A stretch of 64,000 nucleotides of DNA from Persicaria tinctoria (lineage: Eukaryota; Streptophyta; Magnoliopsida; Caryophyllales; Polygonaceae). The stretch's first letter is position 1; each line of letters starts with the position of its first letter. The notes under the pieces are model-generated. The model searched no databases. It had not been told where the DNA came from and worked only from the letters and a program-made list of their open reading frames with translations. The position numbers were made by a program, and so were the translations under genes. Shown one piece after another: positions 1 to 10,923 of the stretch. The stretch covers positions 68,470,538-68,534,537 of the forward strand of contig JBANSL010000007.1 of assembly GCA_037127255.1 (NCBI GenBank). Direction: 5' to 3'.

Positions 1-2
1 CC

Positions 3-830
3 GGCGCTCAGTACCTCCGCCAGCTCAACAAGGCCTCCCACAAGATCTCCAAACCCTCTACCTCCACCACCTCCTCCTCCTCCTCCCTCCGCAAACCCTT
101 CGACCCATCCCCTTCGCCTCCTCCGCCGGAATCCGCCGCGCCTCCGCCGTCGGATAACCCTAACCCTAACCCTAACCAGCCGCCGGTTTACAATATCAGC
201 AAGGCCGAATTCCGCGATGTGGTTCAGAAGCTCACCGGCTCTCCGGCACACGAGAGGATCTCCACTCCGCCCCCGCCTCCGCCGCCGATGCATGCCACCC
301 CGAAGCCCCCAAGCTCGCGCCTTCAGCGCATCCGCCCGCCGCCGCTTGCTCAGATCGCTAACCTCCCGCCGCCGCTCTTCCCCGGACTACACCCCAACAT
401 CGCCGCCGGATTTTCCGGAGGGAATGGCTTTCCGGCGGGGTTTCGACCGCCGCCGCCTCTCTCGCCGCTTCCGCCTCTTCCCTCATGCCACGCTGCGGCC
501 GAGTCCCCGATCTCCTCCTACATGCGGTTCCTCCATACCTCTGTTTCCGCCGTTGACTCTTCCGATCCCAGGAGAAACCCCGCCGTTCCTCCGAATCCAA
601 CTGCTATGAACAATCCGGCGCAGAACCAACGGGTGATGCCTCAGAATCATCCTCCACCGCCGTCTTCGCCGCTGTCCTTTGGCTGCTTCCCGTCTCCGAA
701 GTCGCCGTGCCCTCTTCTTTCATCCAACATACTGTTTTCTCCCACCGGAATGGGGCAATTAGGGTTTTCCCAGCTACCAATCTCCCCCAACGTGCCACCT
801 GTGCCAAGCCCTAGGTGGAAAAATGTCTGA
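3..830 (+). CDS. VQ-motif protein, HAIKU1/VQ14-like (5' partial)
   Basis: The open frame enters from the left edge and ends at a TGA at 828-830, giving about 275 visible residues. It starts with a YLRQLNKASHKISKP-like block. The VQ signature FRDVVQKLTG (FxxxVQxLTG) is encoded at 210-239. Proline/serine-rich sequence follows, with the short blocks RLQRIRPPPLAQ, ESPISSYMRFL, a FPSPKSPCPLLS stretch and a terminal PSPRW. VQ proteins are plant nuclear cofactors that bind WRKY factors through this motif. HAIKU1 (VQ14) acts with a WRKY factor in endosperm growth and seed size, and the order of the flanking short blocks fits that subfamily. The true start lies outside the window, so the N-terminus is unseen. 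No intron is evident in the visible part. Family assignment is firm; the HAIKU1 orthologue call is inference. Confidence 0.88.
   Translation, partial: GAQYLRQLNKASHKISKPSTSTTSSSSSLRKPFDPSPSPPPPESAAPPPSDNPNPNPNQPPVYNISKAEFRDVVQKLTGSPAHERISTPPPPPPPMHATPKPPSSRLQRIRPPPLAQIANLPPPLFPGLHPNIAAGFSGGNGFPAGFRPPPPLSPLPPLPSCHAAAESPISSYMRFLHTSVSAVDSSDPRRNPAVPPNPTAMNNPAQNQRVMPQNHPPPPSSPLSFGCFPSPKSPCPLLSSNILFSPTGMGQLGFSQLPISPNVPPVPSPRWKNV
154..177 (+). repeat. Telomere-like (TAACCC)n run inside the VQ coding region
   Basis: Nearly four uninterrupted TAACCC units lie in frame in the VQ gene and encode alternating Asn-Pro residues just before the VQ motif. Confidence 0.85.
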
Positions 831-2514
831 TCTTTAATTTCTAAGGTAATTTAATTTGATAAATTTTCAATTCAATCCATTTCCAATTTGTTACAATTCA
901 AGATTGATAGTGATACGCCCAATTTCTAAGCAAATTTATGGTTTTACAGGGAAACAAAGCAGGGCTCTTTTTTTTTTTTTCTGCTGAAGGCTGAGGTTAA
1001 GTTTCATACAAAAGTAATAGCTTGTTTGATGAGGAGCTCATTTTGATCAAGGCAATGGAGCCAGATGAATCCGCCAATCGGGTTTTTAAATGTGCATATC
1101 TGCACAATTTGTGTACATCTTTTGCTGGGTTAGTTGTTATAGGCATCAAATGGTGAAATGGATCTAACTTATATAGTAGAAAAAAAGTGAATTTACAAGA
1201 GTTTCTATGAATGTGTAAATGCCAATCTAAAGCAGTATTAATAGCATCAGGGTAAGTAAGAGCAGAAAGTTATATACTAGTAGTTTATATTTTTTTTGGT
1301 TGGATTCTTGTAGTATTGCATATTTTAGGTTACAGACAGTCAGATTGTTTAAGTTGAATCAAACTTGGATTTAGTCTTTCTTGCCTTATTTGGATTCTTA
1401 TTTGTTGTTGTTCAAGTTTTGTATTCATTTTTGCTGATAAATGTTCAGTTCAAAACTTTTGCAAATGCTAGAATTAGCCCCTCTTCTGTTTTCATTTTTC
1501 CGGGCAATGTACGGTAGTTGAAGCTTGACGAATGTATGATTTGCATCATTGGCCTACAGAGTTTGATATCTTCATAGCATCTGTACTGTGAACTGTTGAT
1601 TCTGATATGGAAATTGAGCAATTTGCTGATTCAGGCAAATATATCAATGAAATGTAGATGACCTGAAATTTGGGCAATTTGCTGATTTGGGCAAATGTAT
1701 CAATGATTAGGGTGTCTTCATATGTTTGATCACTTGCTGATTTGATCACTTGCATTTTCTGTGATGACCTGAAATCATATGGTGTCATAATTGGTAGACT
1801 TGAACTGTGTTTATGATCACAAGTGCTGTAACTGATTTCGGTTTAGTCTCCATTTGAAACTAGCGATCAAATCTGGACTGAGTTTATAAGATTTGAACTT
1901 TTAACTAGTGGCTTTGGACTTGGTCAATCTGTAATTTTTCCTTTGATGACATATGATATGGTATTTTATTGGGGCATGACTGTTTCTTGAGTTGATCATG
2001 CATTTTTGTGATGTTAAAATGTTGGATTTTCAAAGAATGAATGATTGATCAAATAATCCCACCAATTCAGATACTAGTATATTGGATGATGAGGATGATG
2101 AATGTGGTATGATAGCAACAAGGGGGCTTTTGGGCTACTTGTTTGTTTGATTGTGTCATTGTGTGGTCTTAAGCAATAATTGCATTTGTTTGATTTTTCC
2201 AGTCAAAGAAATCACTTCTTTTTAAGTTGGAAAAAGGGTTCAAAAGTTAAAGCCTTAAAGTGCATGTCTCCATTATATTGTTTTGATGGGAAATTGAGAT
2301 TAACATCATCATCTAAGGCTCATTTCACAAGCTTTTTTCACTTTATATTTTCCATGGAGATTTTCTAGTTCCTCTATTTACCCATCTAATTATTTTTATT
2401 TGTGAAAGCTGATTTTCCCACTAGCTTTATTTAGTATTCTCATCAATGAAAGCATGTACATTCTATTTGTACCATTATGTTCTTTCCCACTTGTCTACTT
2501 ATTTTTATTCTTTA
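831..2514 (+). other. 3' flank of the VQ gene, no coding seen
   Basis: AT-rich sequence with no convincing reading frame, presumably 3' UTR then intergenic DNA. A GT...AG pair at about 845-949 could be a 3' UTR intron, but this is weak. An imperfect duplication of about 38 bp with a 55-bp offset (1613-1650 and 1668-1706, sharing CAATTTGCTGATT and GGCAAAT) is the only visible structure. Confidence 0.6.
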
Positions 2515-2516
2515 TA

Positions 2517-2751
2517 CTCCCTCCGTTCCACAATACATGGTCTTTTAGTTTTGGGCACGCTTTTTAATGAGCGCAAAACTCTATAAAATATTATTTTTTT
2601 AGTTAATTTTTTTATATAATTTGATACTTATTGGTAATAAATATCAAATTATATAAAAAAATTAATTAAAAAAATAATATTTTATAGTGTTTTTCGCTCA
2701 TTAAAAAGCGTGTCTAAAACTAAAAGGACATGTATTGTGGAACGGAGGGAG
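2517..2751. mobile_element. Stowaway MITE
   Basis: A 235-bp element starts CTCCCTCCGTTCC and ends with the inverse GGAACGGAGGGAG, flanked by TA on both sides (2515-2516 and 2752-2753). The whole element is nearly one long inverted repeat: the left arm (CATGGTCTTTTAGTTTTGG..GCACGCTTTTTAATGAGC) pairs with the right arm. The terminal sequence and TA duplication are those of Stowaway elements, non-autonomous relatives of Tc1/mariner. There is no coding capacity. Confidence 0.95.
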
Positions 2752-3252
2752 TATCATATTCAAGGTATAGGATAAGTAAGCCATACTTTGAAAATTTTCT
2801 TATATTTACACGCTTGAATCCTAGGAAAATATTATTAAACATGAATAAGATTATTTAAATTTGAAAGAAATATGCCCCATATATCTTTCAAATAACTGAT
2901 CAAAAGAGAATCCATATATTGGAATGTAGAATCATATTGTAACTGTAATGATGCAATTTAAAATAATGCTTCATATTAAGTTAATAAGGAGTATATGTTA
3001 TATATTGGGCGATTTGGGTCATATATAATGTTAAATCACAATAAATTACTCATCAAGTCGCAGGATTATACAAATTTCTAACTGAAAATGAAAATATTTT
3101 AAATTTCTTATATCATTGTAAGAATTGTATCTCGGATCAAGATGGTATAAAAGATCCTACTATTTTTATTTCTAGATTATTTTTTAATCATAAAACCTAC
3201 CTTCAATAAGATTTTATATGTGATTAGGATTTAATGGTTAGTGATTTTGCAA

Positions 3253-3995
3253 GAGCATCTATAACATGTGAGTCTATTAACAAGATGAGAAAAGTCTATT
3301 GACAAGATAGCTTCAATCAAATTGCACAAAGATCCTTTTTCACAAACACAACTCTCAATTCTCTTCAATCTCTCTCTAATGCGACCCTTAAATTTTGAAC
3401 TCCATGCCTAACAAGCTCCATAATTCAACCATTAAGCCCTCAAAATTCACAACGCATAGACAACAAATACAAGTGCGATTTCGAGTCTTATTGATCAGTG
3501 AAAAAAACCACTAATTAAATTGCTGATGAATGAATTTCAAATAGAAATTGCAAAGACAAATCCATTTCCTATGATATCCCTTCACCTTTTTGCCTAATTA
3601 CGTACAATTTTGTTTCTTTGAAGCTCTTTTTGATGCTTTCACCTTATCCATGGTACTGAGTCCCAATTCATTCCTACCAATTTGGGAGGATGATGAAGGT
3701 TGCCGACGAGGATGATGAAAGTTGCCGGCATGTGGAGGGATTGGAGGCGAGGATGATGAAGGTTGCCGACGTGTGGAGGGATTGAGTTTAGGGTTTAGGT
3801 CCGGGCCGACCAATACGGAAATATTTTCTAAAAATTACAAGAACTCAATTGTAGTTTTGTGCAAATTATCTTGTCGATAGACAAAACTCGTGTTGTCAAT
3901 ATACTTTATACATTATAATTCATACACCACTAAGACATTGAATTTGTAATTTTTTTTAGTAAATATGCACTTAATATGTATAAATGCGGATGCTC
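3253..3995. mobile_element. MITE-like non-autonomous DNA element with inverted ends
   Basis: The left end reads GAGCATCTATAACATG and the right end, reversed, reads GAGCATCCGCATTTATAC. A second block pairs inside: TATTAACAAGATGAG..GTCTATTGACAAG near 3275-3310 against TCTTGTCGATAGACAAAACTCG..GTTGTCAATA near 3869-3901. The middle (3690-3785) holds a GC-richer minisatellite built on GAGGATGATGAAGGTTGCCG. No clean target duplication was found, so the exact ends and superfamily (Harbinger- or hAT-like) are uncertain. The small reverse-strand ORF across 3598-3813 is probably noncoding. Confidence 0.6.
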
Positions 3996-4239
3996 AATCT
4001 CTAAAAAAAAAGTTTATATTGATCATTTACAATATTTTTTTCAATAAATTTTTATCATGGGTTGTGATTTATTAACAAACTATATTTAGTGGATGATTTA
4101 TAATTTCTAATTTAGCGGGTGGTTAAGTAAAAAATTTGATATTTAATGTCCTTGGTTAATTTTTTTCAAAAAAAATTGAAAATGTACCACAACTTTTTTT
4201 TTTTTTTTTAAAATAGTAGGCAATAAGTGGGATGTCTCT

Positions 4240-4560
4240 ACAGGCAAAGATCATCCTTGATAGTCCAAGAGGATGATATTACATAGTTCCCTATTGAAGG
4301 GAAGATTCCTCATATTACAAGTACTTATAACTTTGGCAATATAATCGGCACTTGCGTTGTATTCTCCGTAGCAGTGACTGAATTTGATGTTACTGAAGCT
4401 GGTTTTCATACTTCGTATATCTCCATTGTTCTGAGGATTTCCTAATGGATATTGTTAAGATCTTATGTTGCTTTGACAACGCTCAACGATGATGTTCATT
4501 AGACCTTTGCTATGAGCTATCTTAATTGACACATGTATAGAAGACTGTAGCTTCTGTTTG
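4240..4560 (-). pseudogene. RNase H-like (RVT_3 type) relic, C-terminal part
   Basis: Reading the reverse strand gives a C-terminal RNase H signature: SHCYGEYNASADYIAKV, equivalent to the REANxxADxLAK motif of plant LINE-derived RNase H domains, then a normal-looking end and a TGA. Upstream, frame changes and stops interrupt recognisable segments (AHSKGLMNIIVE, then LNNIH, then EILRTME, then MKTSFSNIKF). The upstream half of the domain is missing. This is a decayed fragment of a non-LTR element or a related RNase H gene. Confidence 0.7.
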
Positions 4561-5151
4561 TAAGACCGTCATATTTTGAACAGTGCTTTGAAAAATATCA
4601 GTAACATGATATGACCATGACAATCACAAATAATACCTCAACCTTATATATACACAGAGAGAGAGAGTGTTAAATAACAAACTTTACTTGAATTCATTCC
4701 CCACATATCCTCAGGACCTCAACTACCCATCCAAGATAGTTCTTGTGGTTGTTGGAGTAATGGTTGTTTGAGTACCTGTACGTTCGTTCAAAAGTAAATT
4801 AATCTTAACGAAATATATTTAATTTGGTCAAAATTACCATTTAATACGTGGGTTATATTCCAGGCCGGATTATCCAAGGTTTTTGCAATTTTTGCCAGAT
4901 TTTGAACTTTTGTAAGTATAGTGTATGTAATGGATACACTAAATTTTTTCTTAGGGCGTACTGTTTATATAATTTAGGGTGTAGTGGGTGATTATTGAGA
5001 TTTTTTAGGGTTTATGCTTTATAATACTATAGAATATAATAGGCTATTAGAGAAAATTTTGATAATTTTGATAATTAAAAAGTTTGGATAAATTTTTTTA
5101 AAAATTACACATGGAAAAAAAAACATCATTATTCAAGTGTATGTACGTGTA
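4561..5151. other. AT-rich intergenic sequence
   Basis: No open frame or recognisable repeat apart from a short GA run near 4660-4668. Confidence 0.6.
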
Positions 5152-5689
5152 TCTATATCTATATATGAACTCTTAATTTAGAAGAGTTTAGAATGATGTG
5201 TTAATCTTAGAGACATTCTAGGAGTCTTGACCAATCATATTTTTTGCCTTTTTTTTATTTTCTTTAATTCTCATTTTTTCTTCCATTTCTTTTAAGTCTC
5301 TTTTTTCTTTAATTTTACTAACTATTGGGCTTAATTCAAAATATTGAATTCAATCTAATATAACTATTGGGCTTAACTTAAATTTATTTACTAACTATTG
5401 AGCTTAATTGAAAACATTGAATATAACTATTGATCATGACACGTCACATTTAAATAATGTTATAATGATACTGATATTATTATTACTGAGTAATTTAAAA
5501 TATATATATTTATGTATTATATTTTACATAAGATTTTTAAAAAATAATTTTATGAGATAATTATAAGATACATTTTTTATAAAGTTTTTTTATGATTTTT
5601 ATCTTAACATTTATTAATATTTTATAATATTTTTATAAATAAAATTTTATTTTTCAAAAAAAACGCCCATGGCGCGGGGATCGTACTGG
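5152..5689 (+). mobile_element. Non-autonomous Helitron-like element
   Basis: The element begins TCTATATCTATATATGAACT after an A at 5151 and ends with CTGG (a CTRR end) before a T at 5690, the A/T insertion site Helitrons use. A small palindrome CGCC-CAT-GGCG (5664-5674) lies 11 nt before the CTGG end, matching the subterminal 3' hairpin of Helitrons. The interior is AT-rich and noncoding. No terminal inverted repeats or target duplication are seen, as expected for this class. Confidence 0.72.
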
Positions 5690-5777
5690 TTGTGTATTAT
5701 CCTATAACCTATTGCCCGCCCAGGGATTGGCAAATGATAGTTTTTTTGGGAGGTGATTTTTTTTTTGAGGTGGGGAC

Positions 5778-7190
5778 TTTTTTTTTTTGATTAGGTAAGA
5801 ATTCGAGTTCAGATAAATCTGAAACTCGATGGCCGACCAAGCCGACAGACAGAAGAACCGTCTATAAACAATACCTACAACAATAAAAACAGGTGGAAAC
5901 ACAGGCAAGCACACTCTACAACAAAAAAACGTAATGACAAGCAAATCTAAACCAAACGGGAAGTGGACGAAGACAACGGACGGAGCCAAGCCCCACTCGG
6001 AAGCAGAACCGTAGGTCAGCGATGCATCAGGACCCGATCATCATGTGGGCAGTGAGGACGAAATTCCAGGGTAGCAGCGAACCCATATAGTGGAGACGTC
6101 ACTGAATACACTACCACGACCCCAACCTATCCCGACTCCGACGGCCAGGACCAAATCCACGGAGAAGATCACCAAATCACGCCATCGCAGAGCCGCACAC
6201 CGCCTGAATAAAGAGCACCCTGAAACCCTTTCGAGATTTGAGCAACCCTAACGGGATTTCGTACACGCCCAAGAGAGCGGGGTTTCAATATATATAAATA
6301 TAAAAAGAATATATCTATATAAAAATATATTTATATATATAAATTTTCCTTTTTTCTTATTCTTTTTTTTTTGTGTGTGGGAATGTGGCGTGCAAGGCTG
6401 AAACTCCTTGCACGCCAAGGACTTGCATCAGAAACAAGCGACGCCGAAAACGGCCACACACACCACGTAGCCCGAACAAGCCGAGAACCGGTGGGGACGA
6501 GGAAGACAAAGCCAAGCGGGGCGGAAGTGGCGCCCGTTGTGGCGGGGGAGGGGATGAATTAGAACTGCCGGTGACAAGCTCCACCGACAGCCACCGGAGA
6601 GGAAGGACAAGCCCGGTCGCCGGAGGAGAGGCCAACGACAGCAGTCAGAGATCCAATCTTAGCGGAGAAGCCCGAAGGCACCACCAGCCCGAGAAATGTA
6701 CCAAGGGTGGCCCGGAGGAGAAAGAGGGGAGGAAGACAACCCGACAACCTCACATAACCACCGGAGAGCCCATAGATCTCCGAGAAGGGTGCCGAAGTTG
6801 ACAAGCCGAACGTGGAAACCAACCAGGGAGAAAAGCCCCAAATCAATTTGTCTATTGGGGGCAAAAACTCCCCACATCCATAATTGCCAAAGGAAAGCCA
6901 TGGCAACCGGAATCAACAATCAGTGAGGAGATCTTCGCCGAACCAGACGGAGGAAGAAGGAGGCGAAGCGGGTGGGCCGGCCAACATGCCTTGGTTCTCA
7001 GTCTTCGACAAGAGGGAGAAGGAAGAAGACTAGTTTTCGATCTATAAAGATAGATTTTCGACCTCCGAAGAGGGGTTTTCGATCTCTGAAGGAGAGTTCT
7101 AATCAAACAACAAGGCCAGGCGAGGGGCGCATGATGGCCGATATGTTGCCGACTCTCTCACGAAGAGAGCGTTTTTATAAATAAAGACTC
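5778..7190 (-). mobile_element. GC-rich non-LTR-like retroelement, reverse strand
   Basis: A GC-rich block stands out from AT-rich flanks. On the reverse strand it ends in a poly(A) run (poly-T at 5778-5788) just after GAACTCGAATTCTTACC, which is how a reverse-transcribed element would end. An AT-rich linker (6288-6372) separates two GC-rich parts. Overlapping open frames occur on both strands, but none gives a domain I recognise, so I call no protein. The upstream end near 7190 is judged from base composition only. It could be a truncated LINE, a SINE/LARD-like element or a retrocopy. Confidence 0.45.
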
Positions 7191-7672
7191 TATCCCCCGT
7201 TACATTATGGTGACTTTTTTAGATTATGGAGATGTAGAATGTGGGGAGATTTTTTTTTTAAAAATTAATCTTGTAAAAAAGTTTAATGATGTTTTGTAGT
7301 TATAAGATTTGGATGATGTTTTTGTAGTAAAAAGACAAAAATACCTCGGTGGCTTGTGCTTGCCAAAAAAAAAAATCTGCAGCCAAAACCCTTAAAGCTT
7401 GCCTCCTAAGATTTTTTTTTCCATGGAAAATAACCTCATGTAGCTCCGTCGTAACAACTTTAGTTTTTTTTTTAAAACCCCCAAAACCCATAAAGCTACC
7501 ACCAAAACTCCTACAAAACACACGCTAAATATCCCCTCCTATTCTTCAACCCCTTCCCGTCACAAATCCTAAATAAATTTCGACAAAAAAAAAAAAAAAA
7601 ATCCTAAATAAATAAATAAAACTAATTAAAAAATAAAGATTTTTAGGAGAGATGAATAGATGATAGATATTA
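7191..7672. other. AT-rich intergenic sequence
   Basis: Several homopolymer A/T runs; no supported gene or repeat. Confidence 0.5.
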
Positions 7673-7915
7673 CTCTATCCGTTCGGCAAAACTTGTCATT
7701 TTAGGGTGTTATTTTTGTTCAAAAAAACATGTCATTGTAGGTATTTTGCCATTTACTTTACAAAAATGCCCTTGATATGATTGATGATTTGTTAGTTGTA
7801 GTTTTCAATAAAGTAAAAAAGAATGGTAATAATTGAGGGTAAATTAGTACATTTGTTAATTGCCTTAAAACTTGTGAAAGAAGATAAAATGACAAGTTTT
7901 CCCAAACGGAGGGAG
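7673..7915. mobile_element. Stowaway MITE
   Basis: A 243-bp element with ends CTCTATCCGTTCGG and CCAAACGGAGGGAG, flanked by TA (7671-7672 and 7916-7917). Inner arms AAAACTTGTCATTTTA and TAAAATGACAAGTTTT pair. Its right TA directly abuts the left Copia LTR. Confidence 0.92.
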
Positions 7916-7917
7916 TA

Positions 7918-8067
7918 TAAGATAGTTAGATAAAAGATCCACATATATCTTATTTATTAGATAAAAAATTTTGTTAGTTCGATAGAATTTCCATTGTATT
8001 TTCTACTATAAATTCTTAACCAAGTCAATGAAAAGAATCAAGCTTTTACCCTTTAAATCCTTCTTCA
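7918..8067 (+). repeat. Copia 5' LTR
   Basis: 150 bp, matching 26783-26932 along its length (GATAGTTAGATAAAAGATCC...TTCTTCA). It ends in CA directly before a tRNA primer site. Several substitutions separate the two LTRs, indicating an old insertion. Confidence 0.92.
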
Positions 8068-8080
8068 TGGTATCAGGCTT
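8068..8080 (+). other. Primer binding site (initiator-Met tRNA type)
   Basis: TGGTATCAGGCTT directly after the LTR matches the usual TGGTATCAGAGC primer site of plant Copia elements with small changes. Confidence 0.85.
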
Positions 8081-8159
8081 TTCCGATCTTCTAACCTAAA
8101 CCTAAACCCTACCGCTGCCGCTGGCCCTACCCCTACCGTCACCCTTACCACCGGCGTTT

Positions 8160-9755
8160 ATGGCCAATCCACCAGCAGCTCTCACGCCTGCCTCTCCCTA
8201 CTACTACCTTCACCCTTCCGATCACCCGAGTCTCTCTATTTGCCCGGTGATTCTCAAAGGGGAGAATTATAAAGAATGGATTGTTGCTATGAAAAACGCC
8301 TTCTCTGCGAAACGCAAAGACGGTTTCATTGACGATACCATTGTCCAGCCGCCTGCTACTTCCTCCGATCACCATACTGGAGGCCTGTCAATGCGATGCT
8401 CATCGGGTGGATTGCTCAATCCATTGAGCCTTCTCTTCGCTCTACAGTTACTTACTTCTCCACCATCAAGGAGCTCTGGGATGATCTATCTCAACGATTC
8501 TCCATCGGCAGTGGCCCTCGAATTCTGCAATTGAGATATGAAATCGCTCGCTGCCGGCAGGAGGGTTAGTCGCTGTCAGCCTATTTCGGCCGTCATACCA
8601 AGTTATGGAAGGAACTCCACTCTCACTTAGCTCCTCTTGCTTGTACCTACGGCAACCACGTCAAAGAACGGGATGAGGAGCGGACTCATCAATTCTTGAT
8701 GGGTCTCGATGATCTCGGCCACGACACTCTTTGCTCCACCGTTGTTGCCCAGGACACTCTGCCAGGTCTCAACAAATCTCATTCCCTCGCTGTTCAGGAG
8801 GAGCGTATACTGTCGATGCGTACTACACAGACGCCGATCACGAACATGCTGGTGTTTGTTGCTCAGCGTCGCTCACCTCACCCTCCGTCAGGTACTATCG
8901 ACAAGAAGTCTTTTTTTTTTGTGTTTACTGTAATAAAACTGGCCATGATAGCGCTTCTTGTTTCAACATTGTTGGCTATTCAGATTGGTGGAACAACGGA
9001 CGAGGTATTTCTGATCCCGTTACTGGCGCTCCTCTGCCTCGCAGCACGCCGCCTACGCCTTGTGATTCAAGTGCTGGAAAGGGGCGAGGCAAGGTCACCA
9101 CTGCTGCCATCAATTCGGTTCTCACGACCTCATCATCCTATGTCGGTTCTCAATCTCTCACTGCAGATGATCGTGAGGGTTTCACAATCACCAATGAGCA
9201 GTGGGATCATATGCTAGATATGTTCAAAATTTTCAACACCAAATCTCGTAACGATACTCTCGCAGGTATTGTCTCTACTTCTTGGATTCTTGATACCGGT
9301 GCCTCCATTCACATTACTGGTGATCATCAGTTGCTTCAGAATGTTCATATCGTCGATGATTAACACATCAAGTACCCTGATGGCTCAATTGTCTTAGCAA
9401 ATCAGGCTGTTTTGATCACTCTTTGTGGCCCCTTTGAGATTACTGCTTTATTCGTTCCAGGCCTTACTTGTCATCTGATCTCTTTCGGTTGTTTGACTGC
9501 GGATTTGCGATGCACTGTTACCTTGCCAGACAAGTTGTGTGTGATACATGAATGCACTCCGAGGTTGCTGATTGGAGCGGGTGAGGTTCGAAATAGGATC
9601 TACTGGTTGTGCTGGGTTCCGCCGGCCATCCCCCTTGCTGCTCAACATTCGGCCTCCATCTCTACTTGCATCGAGTGTCCTTCCTTATGGCATTAACGTC
9701 TCAGGCATCCTTCTTATTCATTACTTTCATCTTTTTCAAACACTACTAATCAGTC
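8160..9755 (+). pseudogene. Copia gag, protease and pre-integrase region (broken)
   Basis: Starts at ATG 8160 (MANPPAALT..., then a SICPVILKGENYKEWIVAMKN segment typical of Copia gag). The frame shifts after about residue 70 and a stop follows near 8567. A CX2CX4HX4C zinc knuckle (CVYCNKTGHDSASC) is encoded at 8920-8961. The protease motif WILDTGASIHIT has its catalytic Asp codon at 9292-9294. A TAA at 9361-9363 interrupts the frame, after which the pre-integrase domain continues to LWH.RLRHPS. The reading is cut at 9755 by the nested element and resumes at 23436. Confidence 0.9.
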
Positions 9756-10722
9756 TGATACGGGGTTAGCCGTAGGATGGCCCGATCTTCGACAATCAAG
9801 ACTCAAAGACAGGAACAGAAGCAAACTACTCGAGAACAAGACAAAACGCAGCAAGACTCGAACAAAGAAACAATAAAGACTCGACCGATAAGGACTGATT
9901 TGAACTAAAATAGAACGAGGCAAAGACCCCAGGCCTCCTAAGAGGGTAGGAACCAAATACCAACGACTATAAAGCCCGCCGCCTCTACAACCTTACACAA
10001 CCAAGCGGACAACTTGGAGGCACAAGGAGGGGACTTGTGATTACCTGGATCACCACGCTCTCGCGAGGTTGACGAACTCAAAGCAAACCAAGTTAGATCA
10101 AGAACCAATTTGCAATCGATGAGCCTTGCTACGAATCGATTGACTTTCCTCACAGTTGTGTTTCACACAAGAGCTGTAAATTTCAATAATGGAAGACGTC
10201 TGAGTACAATGGAGGAATCATCCGTTCTAATATAGAAAACCCTAGGGCTGATTTTAATGAAAATAATAAATATAATAGAAATTAACTTAAATCCCTAAAA
10301 TACTAAAAATAACTTAAGTAAATAAGGCCTCTAAAAATAGCAATAAAAGAAAGTTCCAAGACTTAATAATTTCCGTCTAAAAACAGTGACAGCCCAAAGA
10401 ATGTGATTTTCGGTCAATCTTTAGGTCGAATCTGGAAAAACCTTCAACAGAAAAGTTGTAGATCTGTTCGTCTTCGTTCCGACAAGGTATGGCACGCCTC
10501 AATCCGATTAATATTGACTCCGTAAGACTCAATTTACTAAGACGTCGAAAAGCTGTCAAATGCTGAACGAATCTAATAAACGTCAAGCTTCCACCTTTGC
10601 ACCTACTACCATGGTGGAGCCTTCTTCTTCCTCTTGAGGATGACATCATTCTCGTGAGCTCGAATCATGGTTCATCCCCAAGTATAGGTGTGTCTGAAGG
10701 TGTCTTGGATGGTCCCGCATCA
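9756..10722 (-). repeat. 3' LTR of the reverse-strand Gypsy-type element
   Basis: 967 bp, aligned end to end with 22466-23430, with small indels (for example one extra GCC near 9979) and scattered substitutions. It contains the block GTTGTAGATCTGTTCG..CTCAATCCG (about 10455-10507) that resembles a motif in other LTRs of this window. Confidence 0.92.
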
Positions 10723-10923
10723 TTCCCCCTTTCTTGAAAAGGATTCGTCCGCGAATCCAAGGTCGCATAAGATCCCGCAAATGCACCCACACGAGCTCCT
10801 GGATCGAATACCTCATGTCCATGAAAACTTCTCTCAAGGCCCTTGGTGGTCACTACAACACCAAGAAAAGAAGCATTATTAGTGCACAAGTCATATTTCC
10901 TATCAACTTCATTATATACTAAC
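10700..10923 (-). pseudogene. Remnant of Gypsy pol C-terminus
   Basis: On the reverse strand one frame gives ELVWVHLRD and a neighbouring frame gives DSRTNPFQERGNDAGPS. These match the start (DLVWLHLRKE) and end (DLRxNPFQExGDDA) of the chromatin-proximal tail of Gypsy polyproteins. Most of pol between gag and this tail is missing, which explains the short internal region. Confidence 0.6.
10723..10736 (-). other. Polypurine tract of the reverse-strand element
   Basis: TTCCCCCTTTCTTG on the + strand is a purine run (AAGAAAGGGGGAA) on the element's own strand, directly upstream of its 3' LTR. Confidence 0.75.

Noticed and set aside
219..609. Alternative frames and reverse-strand ORFs over the VQ gene
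   Set aside because: Shadows of the VQ coding frame, which alone carries the VQ motif.
2180..2368. 62-residue + strand frame
   Set aside because: AT-rich, no motif, no neighbours supporting a gene.
6357..6926. Six overlapping open frames on both strands
   Set aside because: Open by GC composition; no frame shows a recognisable motif, so no protein is called.
8090..8112. CTAAACCTAAACCCTA as interstitial telomeric repeat
   Set aside because: Only two to three imperfect units, and part of the Copia leader repeated at 26960.
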